A DNA stretch of 25,411 nt from Paramacrobiotus richtersi (GCA_034698045.1 JAQGAU010000637.1:1-25411); one strand, 5' to 3'; counted from the first letter of the stretch, positions 8,073 through 19,009 are shown. Numbers and translations: made by a program. Notes: generated by a model not told the origin, from the sequence alone.

Positions 8073-11000
8073 ATGCGAGCAAAAAAACAGTTTGTGAATT
8101 TCCTCATTAGTTTTCCTTGTTTTTTGTTCGATATCTACATTACGATTTTTCTTGGTAACACACATTGTATTTCTTGCTCTGATGTGATTTTTGAGCTGCA
8201 TAATGCGAGGTTTTCGTATCACTTGTTTATTTTTATCTTTTATCAGCTTTACCTGGTTCAACTACGGTATGTACGTATGTTTTTGAAGTCATAATATTTA
8301 AATGCACATTTCCTTAAACTTAATTACTAAAATAAAACAAATGAAATAAAGTTAAAAATAAAGAATAAATTTCATTAAACATTGAAATTTAATACACATT
8401 TTCATGCAAACTTCTCTCGAACAAAACCATCTATAAATCTGTCATCAAATTTTGTTTCCAAATTTCCAGTTGAAGCATGGGATGCAAGAATAGCGCCATG
8501 GAAGAACTGTGCCGTGCACAATCAGTTTACTCATACCAGGGGCAAGGCCTGTGGAACCAGTTCTTGTCGAGCAATGGGTAAGCAGTTTATACTATGAGAA
8601 CAACAAAATGTTTGAGTATATCTGGGCGTTTCGATCGGCTATACATTTAAAAAAACGAAAATGCTCTGAACACGTTTTGCAGCAAAGAAGGTGACATCCG
8701 CGTTGGATACAAGCGTCAATCCTTGCGATGATTTTTTCCAGTATGCCTGTGGAAACTGGATTGCTACAAATCCTATACCAGATAACCAAAGTTCGATTGA
8801 CCATTTTTACCTACTTGAAGAGAAGATGAAACTGATCAGACAAGGCAAGCTTTGCCAATTTTGGCACTAAATTTTGTGTTTATCCTAGCCCGTTTTTCCT
8901 GCATATGACACAATATTCTGTAAATTAGTCTGATAATCTTAAAATTAATTTGGTGCATTCATACCATGTAAATGAACGAGAATTGACATATCTTCGGTTT
9001 ACTTACATGCTTAGAAATAAATTTAAATTACAAACGCTAAACTGCTGTTAACGAATTTTGGCCAGATACTGTAGTTATACATACAGTACTGTTGTGTTTC
9101 TTCCAGAAATGCTGGAGACCATGAAGGGCAAAATGTTTTCGGCGGAAGTCAAAGCCAAAAGCATGTATAAACAATGTCAAAATCGAGGTGAGGTGTTGAT
9201 AGTTATCCGCAAATGCTAATTGTGTAGTTACCCGAGTGATGCTGCGTACACAATATCAATCAGTCTAACTGCATAATTAGTATACTCTCCACCGCATATA
9301 TTATTCCCAACTGACAGATGCTTTATAACAGTGCAAGTGGAAAGACTGCGATCACGGAAGTTTCGCGATTTAATGGACGACGTCACCGGAGGTTGGCCAA
9401 TCCTAAAAACCAGCTGGCGAGCGGATAATTTTGACCTTTACGAAGTCCTAAACAAGTTACGTCCCTACGGCCTACAGCCGTTTCTGTCTATATCGACGAG
9501 TCCAGACCTGGAATCTCCGCTGGAAAATATGATCTATATCGAACAAATCAACTATTACACATCAAAGGATGTTTTGGAAAGCGATGCGGAAAAACTGGTT
9601 ACCGAAAGCTACACGGAATATATGCGGACCATTACTGCGCTTTTGCTGCTGGACGCCCAAGATCTCCGGGATGAAACAGATGTCCAAGTTGTACAGGATT
9701 TGGCGGATATTATTTCTTTAGAAAGATACTTGATTGTGGTAAGCCTAAGCTTAATTAACTGATGCAAAAGAGCGAACAAATTAAAAAAAATTTAGATTCC
9801 AGTGTAAGCTAGGAGATCAAAAACATTTGTACTGTATTTGTCAGTCTAAGGTGTAATATAAAAAAATAAAAGAATAAATGAAATGTACGTACGCGTAAGA
9901 TAAAAATAATATATAGTGTAATATAAAAAATGCAACATGAAAATAATAACAAAATTGTATTATAACAATAAAAGAAATAATATAAACTTAAATAAAATAA
10001 ACATAAAAAGCTAATATTTGCTAATATTCGCCTTGTTTGCTCTGTTTTTGGGTACTTCGAAGTACACGTACATAAGAGTTGTTGTCCTTTGTTTCAGAAC
10101 CAGCTGTCGACAGTCGAACAACGCGATCTCACCCGATACAAAAACAAGTTAACTCTCAAAGATATCCAACGAACATTACGTCCAAAATCGGCTTTACTTC
10201 GAAATCTCACAAACCAAATGAAAGACACATTTGCCATTGTGAACCTGGACCATTTGATAAAAGCTTCAACAAAAGTGGTATTAGGCGTGCCAAATTATTT
10301 TAGCAAGGTGGACGAAAAGCTGTATGAACTGGAAAAGCAGGGGGAAAATGGGAAGAGACGTTTAGCCAATTTTATCGGTTGGAGAGTTTTTATGGCCTAT
10401 CAGAAACGGTTTTCCCAGGAATACCGGGATGCGTTTGAAGTCCTGCAGCAGAGAATTTATGGGAGGAAACAAAAGCAGCAGAAAAGTATTGCTGAGCTGT
10501 GTGCTAGTGATGTGACCGTTAGTTTTCCGTTGGCCGTCAGTGCCATGTATGTGCGGGACTACATTCCAAAAAACCTTAAAACTAAGGTAACTATGGCACA
10601 CTGTAAATGTAGACATAATATATTCAGATTAAACTTTTTAAATAACAGCAAAATTTAATGCAACGCTCTACTTACAGTATGACTGCTCTTCCTGTAATAC
10701 AGCTGGCATCACATATGGGTATATATCAAACGTTAAAAGGATCGAGATTGGAGCTTTACTTTACAATAAACAAATAAATGCCTTAATGAAATAAAATAAT
10801 AAATAAATAATAATAAAATTAATAGTAATAAATAATAAATAAAATAAAATAATTAACTTGTTAGCAAATAAATTATAATTAAATTAATAAATTACAATAA
10901 ACCATCAATCTATACATTTGCCTTAATGACTACTTTGTAATTTTTTTACAATTATACTCGGATGTTTTTCAAAGGCCGAAATGATGGTCAATGATATAAA

Positions 11001-12982
11001 AGATGCTGGGGAAATTCTCCTAAAGAAAGCTGATTGGATGGACCAGCAAACCACCGACCATGCTCTGGAGAAAGTGCGCAATATGATTGACCTTATCGCT
11101 TATCCTGATGTTCTAACGAAGAATCTGTCCGCAATCGATGAGGAGTACAAGGAGGTGAGACAGTTTAATTTGAGGCTATTATCGAAACTTGTATATGTCT
11201 AATTTTACATTTTTGACATTATGTTCTAGGTGGTAGTCCAACAGACGTATTTCGAAACCCTTCGAGAATTAGACAAGAGCGACAGTTCAAAGAATTTATT
11301 ATTGCTAACCAAGCCCAATCTGCGGGATGATCCAATCACAGATGCTGATGATAACACAGATATTAATGCGTATAATAATCCCCTGCAAAATAAAATAGGT
11401 ACGATTATGGAGAATCATTGCTAATCTTACAGTAAGTAGAGAGATACATTGCATATGATGGTACGTTTGACCACAATACAATGAAACGACCTTTGAGTAA
11501 AAAGCCGGCACAATACGGATCGATCGGTAAAATTAAATTGCACGACTCTCTGTAAATGTAAAACTATGTCGAAAAATTGAGTTGAAATGTCGTTGACATT
11601 TTTCCTGACTGGTAGAGTGCCGGTCAGCCGGCCGCATTGTCGTGGACAGATTTTTATTCCCGTCACAGCCACTGCACCACGAATTCGCTCAGTACTGTCT
11701 GAGGAATGTGCAGAAAAACTTGTTTACTGACGAACATTAATAAAGCGACGGATAAAAAACTAGTTTTGCTGGATTGTTCTAGTGTTGCACGCCGGTATCC
11801 TCCAGCTGCCATTCTACGATGTGGACAGTCCACAATGGGCAAATTATGGCGGGATTGGTTATGTCCTGGGCCATGAACTTACTCATAGTTTTGACGATCA
11901 AGGTATGTGGGCAATACTAGCAAGCATAGTATTTGTATAACAATATTATGATGAACATGAATTATACTACAGTATATGGCATGATTATAAGATAAACAAC
12001 TTATCGTACCGTAACAGCCACTGCGTACGCACTTAATAGCAGCTGTATCGAGATGTCTTATTCATGATTCGTGAATATGATCATACTTAAGGCTCTGGAT
12101 ATCAAATCTAAAATTTTTTAAGGTTCCCAGTTCGACAAGGAAGGCCGAATGATTTCCTGGTGGTCAGATGAAACGTTAACTGGATTCAACGTTCGAAAGA
12201 AGGACATGGTAAAGCAGTATAATGCCTACAAGTTCAAAGTTGGCTCGGTCAACGGGGAACTCACACTCGGGGAGAATATAGCGGATAACGGAGGCCTGAA
12301 AGCCGCTTATCAGGTACACACTGGTCCACATCATACTAGTTTTAGACATACATCTTCTTATAGGTTGCAGATAACAGCATATTCGGAGTCACTGAAATTG
12401 ATTTAAAAAAATTTTAATGCATCCGAATAAAGTATTATATTTCCACTTTCTGCCGGATAAAACTTGAATTCGTATTCTTTTACGCGGATACATACGGTCT
12501 CAATGTTTTCGCATAAGTGTATATAGAAAGCCGTATTGACATGTGATATGTGAAAAATATAAGATTAAAACTACACCCGTGGTATAACACATGGGAAGAA
12601 GTACCTTTAATGTGAAAATCTTAATTATTTAAGGGATACAAACTGTACCAAAAAAGGCAGTCCGCTCCGGAGAATACTTTGGCTGGATTGGAAGAGTTCA
12701 CAGTTGATCAGTTGTTTTTCTTGTCAGCAGCTCAGGTAATCTTTTTAGCAGAGAAACACATATGGAGGTGACAGTACTAAAAGCTGGTGACATTTTTGAT
12801 ATCAGGTGTGGTGTAAAGACTGGCGACCGGAGAAGTTACGAATGGATTTACTGACTGATGTACACAGTCCCGGCAAATACCGCGTCATCGGTCCCATGTC
12901 GAATATGCCAGAATTCTCGGCCAGTTTTAGCTGTCCTGTGGGTTCACGGATGAATCCAGCTAAAAAAGTTGTTGTTTGGTAG
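8073..12982 (+). CDS. Neprilysin-type M13 zinc metallopeptidase, 12 exons, 755 residues
   Basis: M13 peptidases are type II membrane ectoenzymes that cut small extracellular peptides. Exons: 8073-8154, 8470-8577, 8683-8844, 9107-9187, 9332-9738, 10098-10586, 10975-11154, 11230-11398, 11783-11902, 12123-12313, 12634-12735, 12806-12982 (TAG). All phases agree. Residues 1-28 are a basic tail (MRAKKQ) plus a signal anchor; this first exon is the least certain. The CGTSSC pair (55, 60) and [11 protein letters not shown] (C78, C86) open the ectodomain. Substrate-binding NAY is at 549-551, zinc site HELTH at 590-594, third ligand E650 in GENIADNGG, and H717 and R723 in DVHSPGKYR. Length matches neprilysin (about 750). 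Odd points: the third intron is GC-AG, and the C-terminal disulfide Cys and its partner are absent (V752, D627). The 9332 acceptor has a second AG six bases on, allowing loss of two residues. Catalysis should be intact. Confidence 0.92.
8845..9106 (+). other. GC-AG intron of the M13 gene
   Basis: The exon ending CAAG at 8844 is followed by GCAAGC, and no usable GT donor lies nearby. The acceptor TTTCTTCCAG ends at 9106. Joining gives the continuous, in-phase [12 protein letters not shown] segment expected between the [11 protein letters not shown] region and the YKQC region of M13 proteins. AG|GCAAG is the classic consensus of rare GC donors. Confidence 0.8.
9775..10015. repeat. AT-rich low-complexity intron sequence
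   Basis: Intron 5 of the M13 gene consists largely of A-rich runs with imperfect repeats. GTGTAATATAAAAAA occurs at 9850 and again at 9916, with AATAAAAGAAATAAT-like pieces around. Similar A-rich sequence fills 8290-8400 (intron 1). It looks like simple sequence, with no coding potential. Confidence 0.6.
10765..10910. repeat. AAATAAT-type simple repeat in M13 intron 6
   Basis: About 145 bases built from imperfect AAATAAT/AATAAAATT units, almost free of G and C. It lies in the intron between 10586 and 10975, so it does not touch coding sequence. Confidence 0.65.
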
Positions 12983-14092
12983 CTATTCTTTTTGATCAGC
13001 TTTAATTTGGCACTATATGCTATGCCGGTGATTTGCGATTGTGTGTTATGGGTCGACCAATGTATGTGGCCACCCATTTATAACGCGGAACGTTTCCTGA
13101 ACAATGTTGTTGTGACGGAAATGAAAAGGAGAGACAGTAATAACAATCGCAATTCACACGTAGCAAAAGAAAACAGATTTTCGATCGCGACACGCCTTTA
13201 GCAGCTAGCTGCTGGCTCGATGATACCGCAGTAGGTAGAGTCTCAAGAAGCCCGGTGCTCGGCAAAAGAAATGTTATTCAAGTGTAAAACCGGTAGAGGA
13301 AAATTAATTTATACCATAACCGTACGATTTCCAAAGCCACTGCACTATTTTATCGCGCTTTTCCACATATTGCTGGTGCTGGTCCCACAAGTGCCTCACA
13401 CCCGAAAGTCTCGTGCTACAAAAACATAAACTCCGCCACATACACCATGGATGTCCAGTTAATCGACCTCCCTACCTTTCATCCCACTGAAAGATTTCAT
13501 CCTGACCTGCGGTGATCTGCCGGGAACCCCCGTTGACGAATGGGACGGGGAAGCCGGTTAATCTCGTGTACATAATATTGCAGTTCAAACATTTTTTTTA
13601 ACTACTGTGATATGTACTGTATGTTTCTTTACTACCGTGTTCTTATCAAATTATTGTATTATTTCGTCAACCTGAGAGATACATCTGTTGAAATTGTGCT
13701 GCTTTATTCACTATCGATCCGTTAGCCGGTTATGTGCTTTCGTTGGTTAGAGTTGGTATAGGCCTGCCTATAGGGGCGATACTAAATCATCGCTAATGCT
13801 ATCATGAAAAATTTTCAAAATAAAACTACTCTGGGGGATGACACCATCCCTTTCCTGGAGACGGTATCAAGAAACTGGATTAAGAGCAGGATAATTCGTG
13901 ATTCGTGATATCTGCATAGATCTAAACATTTTTATTTTAAGCCTGGCACGCTGGCCTTCGCTGCGTCGGTCTAGTATCTGAAAACCGTAGAACAATGGCC
14001 GTATCATCACCCACACTCGCGCTAGCTGGAAGTTTAACTGTAAATGCAGCAAGACGAATGTTTGTAGACATTTTCGCTTTTCACTTTTTCAG
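12983..14092. other. No supported gene; a few exon-like scraps
   Basis: This is the 3' region of the M13 gene and intergenic DNA. A GC-richer patch at about 13300-13560 has a plus frame open for about 70 codons ending MDVQLIDLPTFHPTE... before TGA, with no family match. A frame at 13804 (MKNFQNKTTLGDD...) and one at 13995 (MAVSSPTLALAG...) could be 5' exons of the Ig-like fragment that follows, but I find no donor in the phase needed to join either. Confidence 0.4.
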
Positions 14093-14347
14093 CCGACTTT
14101 CGTATACGTATACGGTTATCGTAAAACCAGGGAAAGCTGATATAATAAAAGTACGGCAACAGAACCAGAATATTTTCAGGTATGTAAGTAAAAATGCACT
14201 GAATATTCAGGAATAATGGATTACAGATACATAATTTACAAAAAACAAACGGATCCGTGTACTTAATTTGCCAGATTAATTGTTACGTTTATGTACGATG
14301 AAGGGAAGTACAAGTGCAAAGCAAGAAACTTCATCCATCATTCCTGA
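14093..14347 (+). CDS. Two exons with an immunoglobulin-like end (gene fragment)
   Basis: Exon 14093-14179 has strong borders (acceptor CACTTTTTCAG, donor AG|GTATGT). Only one frame is open through it (RLSYTYTVIVKPGKADIIKV...). It ends in phase 2 and joins exon 14275-14347 (acceptor TTGCCAG) in phase. That exon reads LIVTFMYDEGKYKCKARN and stops at TGA 14345-14347. The D-E-G-x-Y-x-C-x-A-x-N pattern is the signature around the second Cys of I-set immunoglobulin domains. The part that should carry the first Cys and the Trp is not found upstream in a fitting phase. It is therefore a partial model: the 3' end of a small Ig protein, or a decayed fragment of a larger one. No signal peptide is assigned. 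Confidence 0.4.
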
Positions 14348-14416
14348 TTGTGAACGTTTTGTTTCTGCGTCTGTTCGTTTTTTACATATATAAATTTACC
14401 ACCGTATCAGAATTTT

Positions 14417-14562
14417 TCTTACAGTTTTTTGTAATAAACCGGGCATCGGCCATACTTTGTGGCATAACACCGTGTTTCCTATCTGGTCTCGATTTTCTGG
14501 TTTCCAAAGGCGCTGATGAGCGTGTACTCTTTCCTTCACAGTTAACGAATGTCTGATACTGC
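14417..14562. other. Exon-like block readable on both strands
   Basis: On the minus strand the block has an acceptor (ATATTTGCAG) just before 14562, a GTAAGA donor just after 14417, and an open frame (YQTFVNCEGKSTRSS...). On the plus strand an acceptor (TTTTTCTTACAG) precedes a frame of about 43 codons ending at TGA 14554 (...NRASAILCGITPC...). Only one can be real, and I cannot choose. Neither protein is recognised. Confidence 0.3.
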
Positions 14563-15177
14563 AAATATTTGTATGTAACCTAGGCAAATCTGTTGATATT
14601 TTATTCCAGGACGTTTACCGTATTGAGAACAAATTTTTGGTTAATTTTTACATAATAGATTTTCGGGTGGTTTAATAAGCGTGCATCATCCGCGTTTTGG
14701 CAAACAGAAGAAATGTAAAAAGTTATCAATCGCAAGAGAGGTGTAAACGGCAGCACTGTTACTGGTACTGATGGCTATGGACAAATCCCGTTATTAGCCA
14801 CTATTCTACGATTTTCATATGCTGTTCTGTTATTCATATGTGACGCCGCGAAGCAGTGCGCGAGGAATCGATAACGAAATCATTATCAAGCAAAGCATAA
14901 AAAATCAACACTGTATCAGTTAAGTTAAAAATAACGCATTTGTAATAACGTTGTGTGATCTACGCGGAATAATGTGTTTTTTTTGCATAAAATCACCATT
15001 ACGAAGTACGTGACCTTTGCCCGACACAGCAGACAGCGAATGATTTTTTGCTGTTTAATTAAGGACTGGCGAGATTTAACTATGTGCCAACACCATTACT
15101 TGAACCTGTTAAGCAGCACACGCCGGTGTAACATAATCTGATAAATTGAACATGACCACTGGTTAACGGTCATTTAG
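14563..15177. other. No gene seen
   Basis: About 0.6 kb of AT-rich sequence with frequent stops in all frames, and no repeat, RNA gene or promoter that I can support. Confidence 0.5.
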
Positions 15178-15594
15178 GGCCATCAGGAAGAAAGTAACTG
15201 GTATCTTGCGAATCCCTTTGATTGTGAGCTGAACGTGTGCATGTACTGTGTATTTGGCAAAGCCATACGAAGACGTTTGTCGAATTTTCGCAAAAGTATA
15301 ACAGGTATAAGTGTATCAATTCGTTTTGGATATTTACCAAAAGTTTATTCGGGGGAAGAAAGCCAAAAGCAGTGCATAGTAGAGTCGGGATGGAAGTGCG
15401 GTATGTTGCTGGTAAAAATGCCTGAAAGGAAGTCGGTATAATTCCGGAAGGAAGACGAAAAAGAGCAGCTGCTGGGACACGAATACATATCCCGTCTCAG
15501 TGTGACGAAGCGCCAGTTGGCCGGTTTTAAGAAGCGAGTCAGTTGGTTTGAGCATCGGAAAAGGTCACATCCAGAAAAGCTGCTTCGAGAGTAA
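15178..15594 (+). pseudogene. Open frame of 139 codons with one internal TAA; terminal exon(s) or pseudogene
   Basis: After an acceptor-like TTTAG (AG at 15176-15177) the frame runs GHQEESNWYLANPFDCELN..., is stopped by TAA at 15439-15441, then continues in the same frame for 50 codons to TAA 15592-15594 (...LLGHEYISRLSVTKRQLAGF..., with a strongly basic end WFEHRKRSHPEK). The composition on both sides of the internal stop looks coding. A 54-base intron with a good GTATGT donor at 15401 and an AG at 15453-15454 would remove the stop and keep the frame; its acceptor is poor and purine-rich. So this is either a spliced 3' end or a gene inactivated by one stop. Family not recognised. It lies directly left of the tandem repeat array. 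Confidence 0.4.
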
Positions 15595-15983
15595 ATATGT
15601 TGCCATCCTTCTGCGTGCCAAGTGGGTTTTGCACCTTTTGATTATGTTTGTCTTTTCATGAGTCCGGAAGGACAGCTGGCTTCTTTACCTGTACGTATTA
15701 TACAGGTAATGAGACTATTACAGAGACCCTTTGCGAAATTTATCAGCCAACAACGCGAACGCGATTCTCGAAAAACCGGTTAATCTGATGTGGTTACCAG
15801 AATAACCGGGGGCGCACGAACCATTTGCTATGAGGTGTCAAGTGCATAGTACTAAATTATGTACCGATTTGGAAAAGAATGGGAATGTGTGAACAGATGT
15901 CACAGTTATCTAGTGCCTGAAGTGCTCACGAATCATGTTGACCAAATTACTGCCACAAATCAGCAGTTCTCATGTGAATTTAG

Positions 15984-16000
15984 TGACTCACATGACGTCA
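15984..16000. promoter_or_regulatory. Adjacent AP-1 and CRE sites, copy 1
   Basis: TGACTCA (15984-15990) is followed two bases later by the palindrome TGACGTCA (15993-16000), perfect binding sites of two classes of bZIP factors (AP-1 and CREB/ATF). The same arrangement recurs in copy 2. Confidence 0.6.
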
Positions 16001-16510
16001 TCTGGCGACTGAATGATTCGAGCCACTGATGACACGGCTGACGCAATAGGCCGTTCTAGCAATATGTTCGCCAATAAACGCGAGTCTGTCTAATTGTCCA
16101 AGGATTCTGCCGAAATTTTTTAGCTGTTGAGCACGCAGCTGGAGCAAATTTTTGCGACAGTGCCGTTGGCGTTCGTCACTTCCTTGAAAAACCATTAAAC
16201 GAAGTAGCTATTTAACATTCCACATTCCAGTTTACGGCAACTTTGAAGAATTTCCGTTAACTTTAGTTGCCCTAGTGGATTTATTGTTTCCTTTTCAAAG
16301 GACTGCAGACCATCTGCATGTAAGTAACAATCGATGGTAGAATTGACCTTTACAATGCACCTGTTAGAAACTGCGTTTCGTTGACTTCGTTTTCACATTG
16401 TTCAATTGCTAAACAGGTGCAACAGTTGATTGTAATTTATAGCCGTGGATAATCTAGGCTCTAACTACGATAGATCTACCGAGTAACGTCAATCTTTACT
16501 TTGCAGCTTA

Positions 16511-16687
16511 ATGATGTATAACGTTGGACAAAAACTGGTGGATTTCGTGCGCCGACAGTCCTCCACGATTACTGTCACCGTACTTTTTATTGCTTGTCAT
16601 GCTGCTATTTGCTGCTTGCCGTGCTATTGGTCGCCTATGGGATGCTCACCGTCCGAGCCGGTCCCGCTTCATACGCCGGACGTCTAA
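16511..16687 (+). CDS. Small hydrophobic Cys-rich peptide, copy 1 (58 residues)
   Basis: The ORF starts four bases after a good acceptor (CTTTACTTTGCAG, ending 16506), with two ATGs in a row at 16511 and 16514, and stops at TAA 16685-16687. The N-terminus is amphipathic (VGQKLVDFVRRQSS), followed by a hydrophobic segment at about residues 20-37 (ITVTVLFIACHAAICC) and a tail with four Cys in ICCLPCYWSPMGC. The basic residues before the hydrophobic stretch suggest a signal anchor or signal peptide. A non-coding first exon would end at 16319 (donor GTAAGT). Copy 2 keeps the frame, with several synonymous changes (CTG/TTG, TTC/TTT, GTG/GTA, CTT/CTG, TCG/TCA). A second frame over the same DNA (TTG at 16524, 143 codons) breaks early in copy 2. 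This copy lacks the core promoter. No family recognised. Confidence 0.45.
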   Translation: MMYNVGQKLVDFVRRQSSTITVTVLFIACHAAICCLPCYWSPMGCSPSEPVPLHTPDV

Positions 16688-18335
16688 CGTGTGCTCGGGG
16701 TTCGTGACAGCTGGCGGTGCGTGCGACATTGCCCTTATTCCGCACTTTGCAGGATATTTGAATCTTACAATTGTCAGATTGGTATCAGCAGGAGATTTGT
16801 CTGTGTATGCTCTGCTATCGCCTGTGTTTCAATCTGCCTTGCCCCAGCTCCATATATATATATACAAGTCTGGCTCACAGCCTGATATACTCTGTATAAA
16901 AGTAGAGATTTTAATCCATCCGGATATTATGGAATGCAGGATACATATGCAGTGAAATTTTGCTTGGAGTTGTGGTTGGCACCTCGTTACGTAAATTCTC
17001 TCATTACTCCGACACTGCATGGTGATATTTATCGGTGCATACATAATTAAAGCCGGTTTCTTGCAGGCTGGCAGGCGGGCTTCGAAATATCGAACTACAG
17101 ATACAGTATATGCCAGATGCACAAAATGCACAAAATCAAAGATTCCTGATTTTCACTATGTTACTATTATGCCGCAGAAGCAAGACGAATCCAATAAATC
17201 TTGGTAGAAGCAAAAACTCTGCGAAAGCGAGACCAATGAATAGAAGTACAGCACTAACGACAAACAAGATGACCTTTACCGCGATAACTGAAAAAAGACG
17301 AACTGGACTGTTTGACATAAGGATCAAAGTAGCTGCTTAATCTTTCCAACATTTAAAGTTTGAACTGAGCCTTCCGTATAAGATTTAAAACTGCATAGGC
17401 ACGCCGCACGATTGTAAGGCAGGCGATGGTCACCTTTGGACTCACACGCGAAATTAGGAAGGTTTATGTAGATTAAAGCACACACCAGCTGAGCTTTCGA
17501 TTTCAATAGCTTGAAGTTGTCACGAATCTGAAATGAGAAAATTTTTAACAAGCATCCAGTTAACATTAACATTTAACAAACATTTTAACAAACAACACAT
17601 AACAAACAAAAACATCTTAACAAACATCAAACATGTTTAACGTTCACGTCGTATTTGTAGAAAGGCGTTATCGCAGTTCCAGAACGCATGTAATGAGCAT
17701 AACGCGGCGCATTCTAAGGTTACAGTTTCCGGAGCAATCGGAGTTTCATTAATCAGTCTGATCTTCCGGTTTTGGAGAAATTGCATTTTTCTAGACAAAC
17801 CGGCCTACATGATCGCAGGCAGAATCGGAGCAAATTTGACTATTGTTCATGTCAAGAATCATAAAGCCGTGCCGGCACTTTTTGCAACAACCTTTCGAAT
17901 ACTGTCACGCTCAACCGGAAGCTGATTTCACTTGTTCAGTTAACCTGCTTTAATTTGTAAGTCAATGTGCAACTGGAGACAGCTACTGTCCTTCAAGATT
18001 GTACATACGTCTTTATAGTCCATGATTCAGCACGCTGTATTCAGTCGGTCTCGTTTTCGTGCCATTTTTAAGGAAATTAAGGGTTTCTTGGGAAATTCGA
18101 AGCTTGTTTGTTTTTGCTCTTCTAATTTCCGGTTGCATGCTCGCCGGAACAGGAAACAGCCGGCCTTCTCTCGAGCGAGATAGAAGTCCCTAACTCGTGA
18201 CGACCCGCTGTTCGTGACATAATCAGTATTAATTATAGATTGGCATTTGATCCAATTATGTACCCCAGTTATCTTAATGGACATTCAACTCTCGAAAGAG
18301 CGCTTTACAAAATCTCAGGCGCTCATCAATACGTG

Positions 18336-19009
18336 CAAACTGTTTCGTGCGCTTGCTTTGACGCTCCTTGATCGTAAGCAAGCTAACTAGTTTTCCAATC
18401 ATACCAACACTTCAGCGTTGTTCACGAGTTTAAGCACTTCCGTACTGACGAAATTACCGGTTTATAGTTCACCTGTTAGTTTGGAAAAGTTTACTGATGA
18501 TTACAACAACAAAAAACGCATAAAAACTGTACGTGCCCTTTAACTCGGCCGAATTGCTGAATCATTAGCACAGGAACATCTTTCGCACCAACCGAAAGTA
18601 CAACCTATATATGCGCAATGAATGTCGACAAACTATGCAACGACACAATACAAAGTGCCTAAATACGTCTCCTTCTACGTAACAACCTCTAGCATACGCT
18701 CCTCGCAGCAAGACGTGAAACGTGGTCGCAATTCGCAAGCAATATCTGTATGCTGCATTAATATCAAACATCAATATTATCAGCAGCTCAATGTCAGTTG
18801 CAGTATAGGCAATATCAGTTGTATACACAAGCTTTATCAGTTGTATACAGACTTTATTGGCGGCAGGCTTGCCCCTGATTTGTCCGTGTTTCTGGCCGAT
18901 TCCGTGAGATGCGGTGCAAATTTTAGAATTTCGTTCGTGTTCCGATTTGCTGCCATGATCATTGCGTATGCAGAATAAGCAGCTTTTGAGCTAGCAATGC
19001 ATGCGGACG
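18336..19009. other. Spacer between tandem copies 1 and 2
   Basis: About 0.67 kb not shared with the copies. A plus frame at 18622-18978 is open for 118 codons, and a minus frame at 19031-18837 for 64; neither has splice support or a family match. A 14-mer ATCAGTTGTATACA occurs twice (near 18811 and 18836). I assign no gene. Confidence 0.45.

Larger units (their letters stand above)
15765..18335 (+). repeat. Tandem unit, copy 1 (core promoter deleted)
   Basis: First of three diverged head-to-tail copies. Shared blocks with copies 2 and 3, in order: CGATTCTCGAAAA at the left end, AP-1 and CRE sites, TTTACGGCAAC, the first-exon donor region GCATGTAAGTAAC, the acceptor TTTGCAG with the small ORF, TTAAAGCCGGTTTC, TTGAAGTTGTCACGAA (with copy 2), and a right block with CTAATTTCCGGTTG and AGTTATCTTAA. 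By eye, blocks are about 65-80% alike. Relative to copy 2 about 0.36 kb (the equivalent of 19440-19795) is missing near 16207, including TATA and initiator. Outside the small ORF I see no convincing gene in the unit. Confidence 0.85.

Noticed and set aside
13992-14090. MAVSSPTLALAG... as signal-peptide exon of the Ig-like fragment
   Set aside because: No GT donor in the phase-2 position needed to join the 14093 exon.
16524-16955. 143-codon plus ORF in tandem copy 1 as the true product
   Set aside because: It has no ATG at its start (TTG), and the same frame hits a stop early in copy 2. The ATG frame directly after the acceptor is the better candidate.
18622-18978. 118-codon plus ORF in the spacer between copies 1 and 2
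   Set aside because: No splice signals, no copy elsewhere in the window to test conservation, and no recognisable motif.
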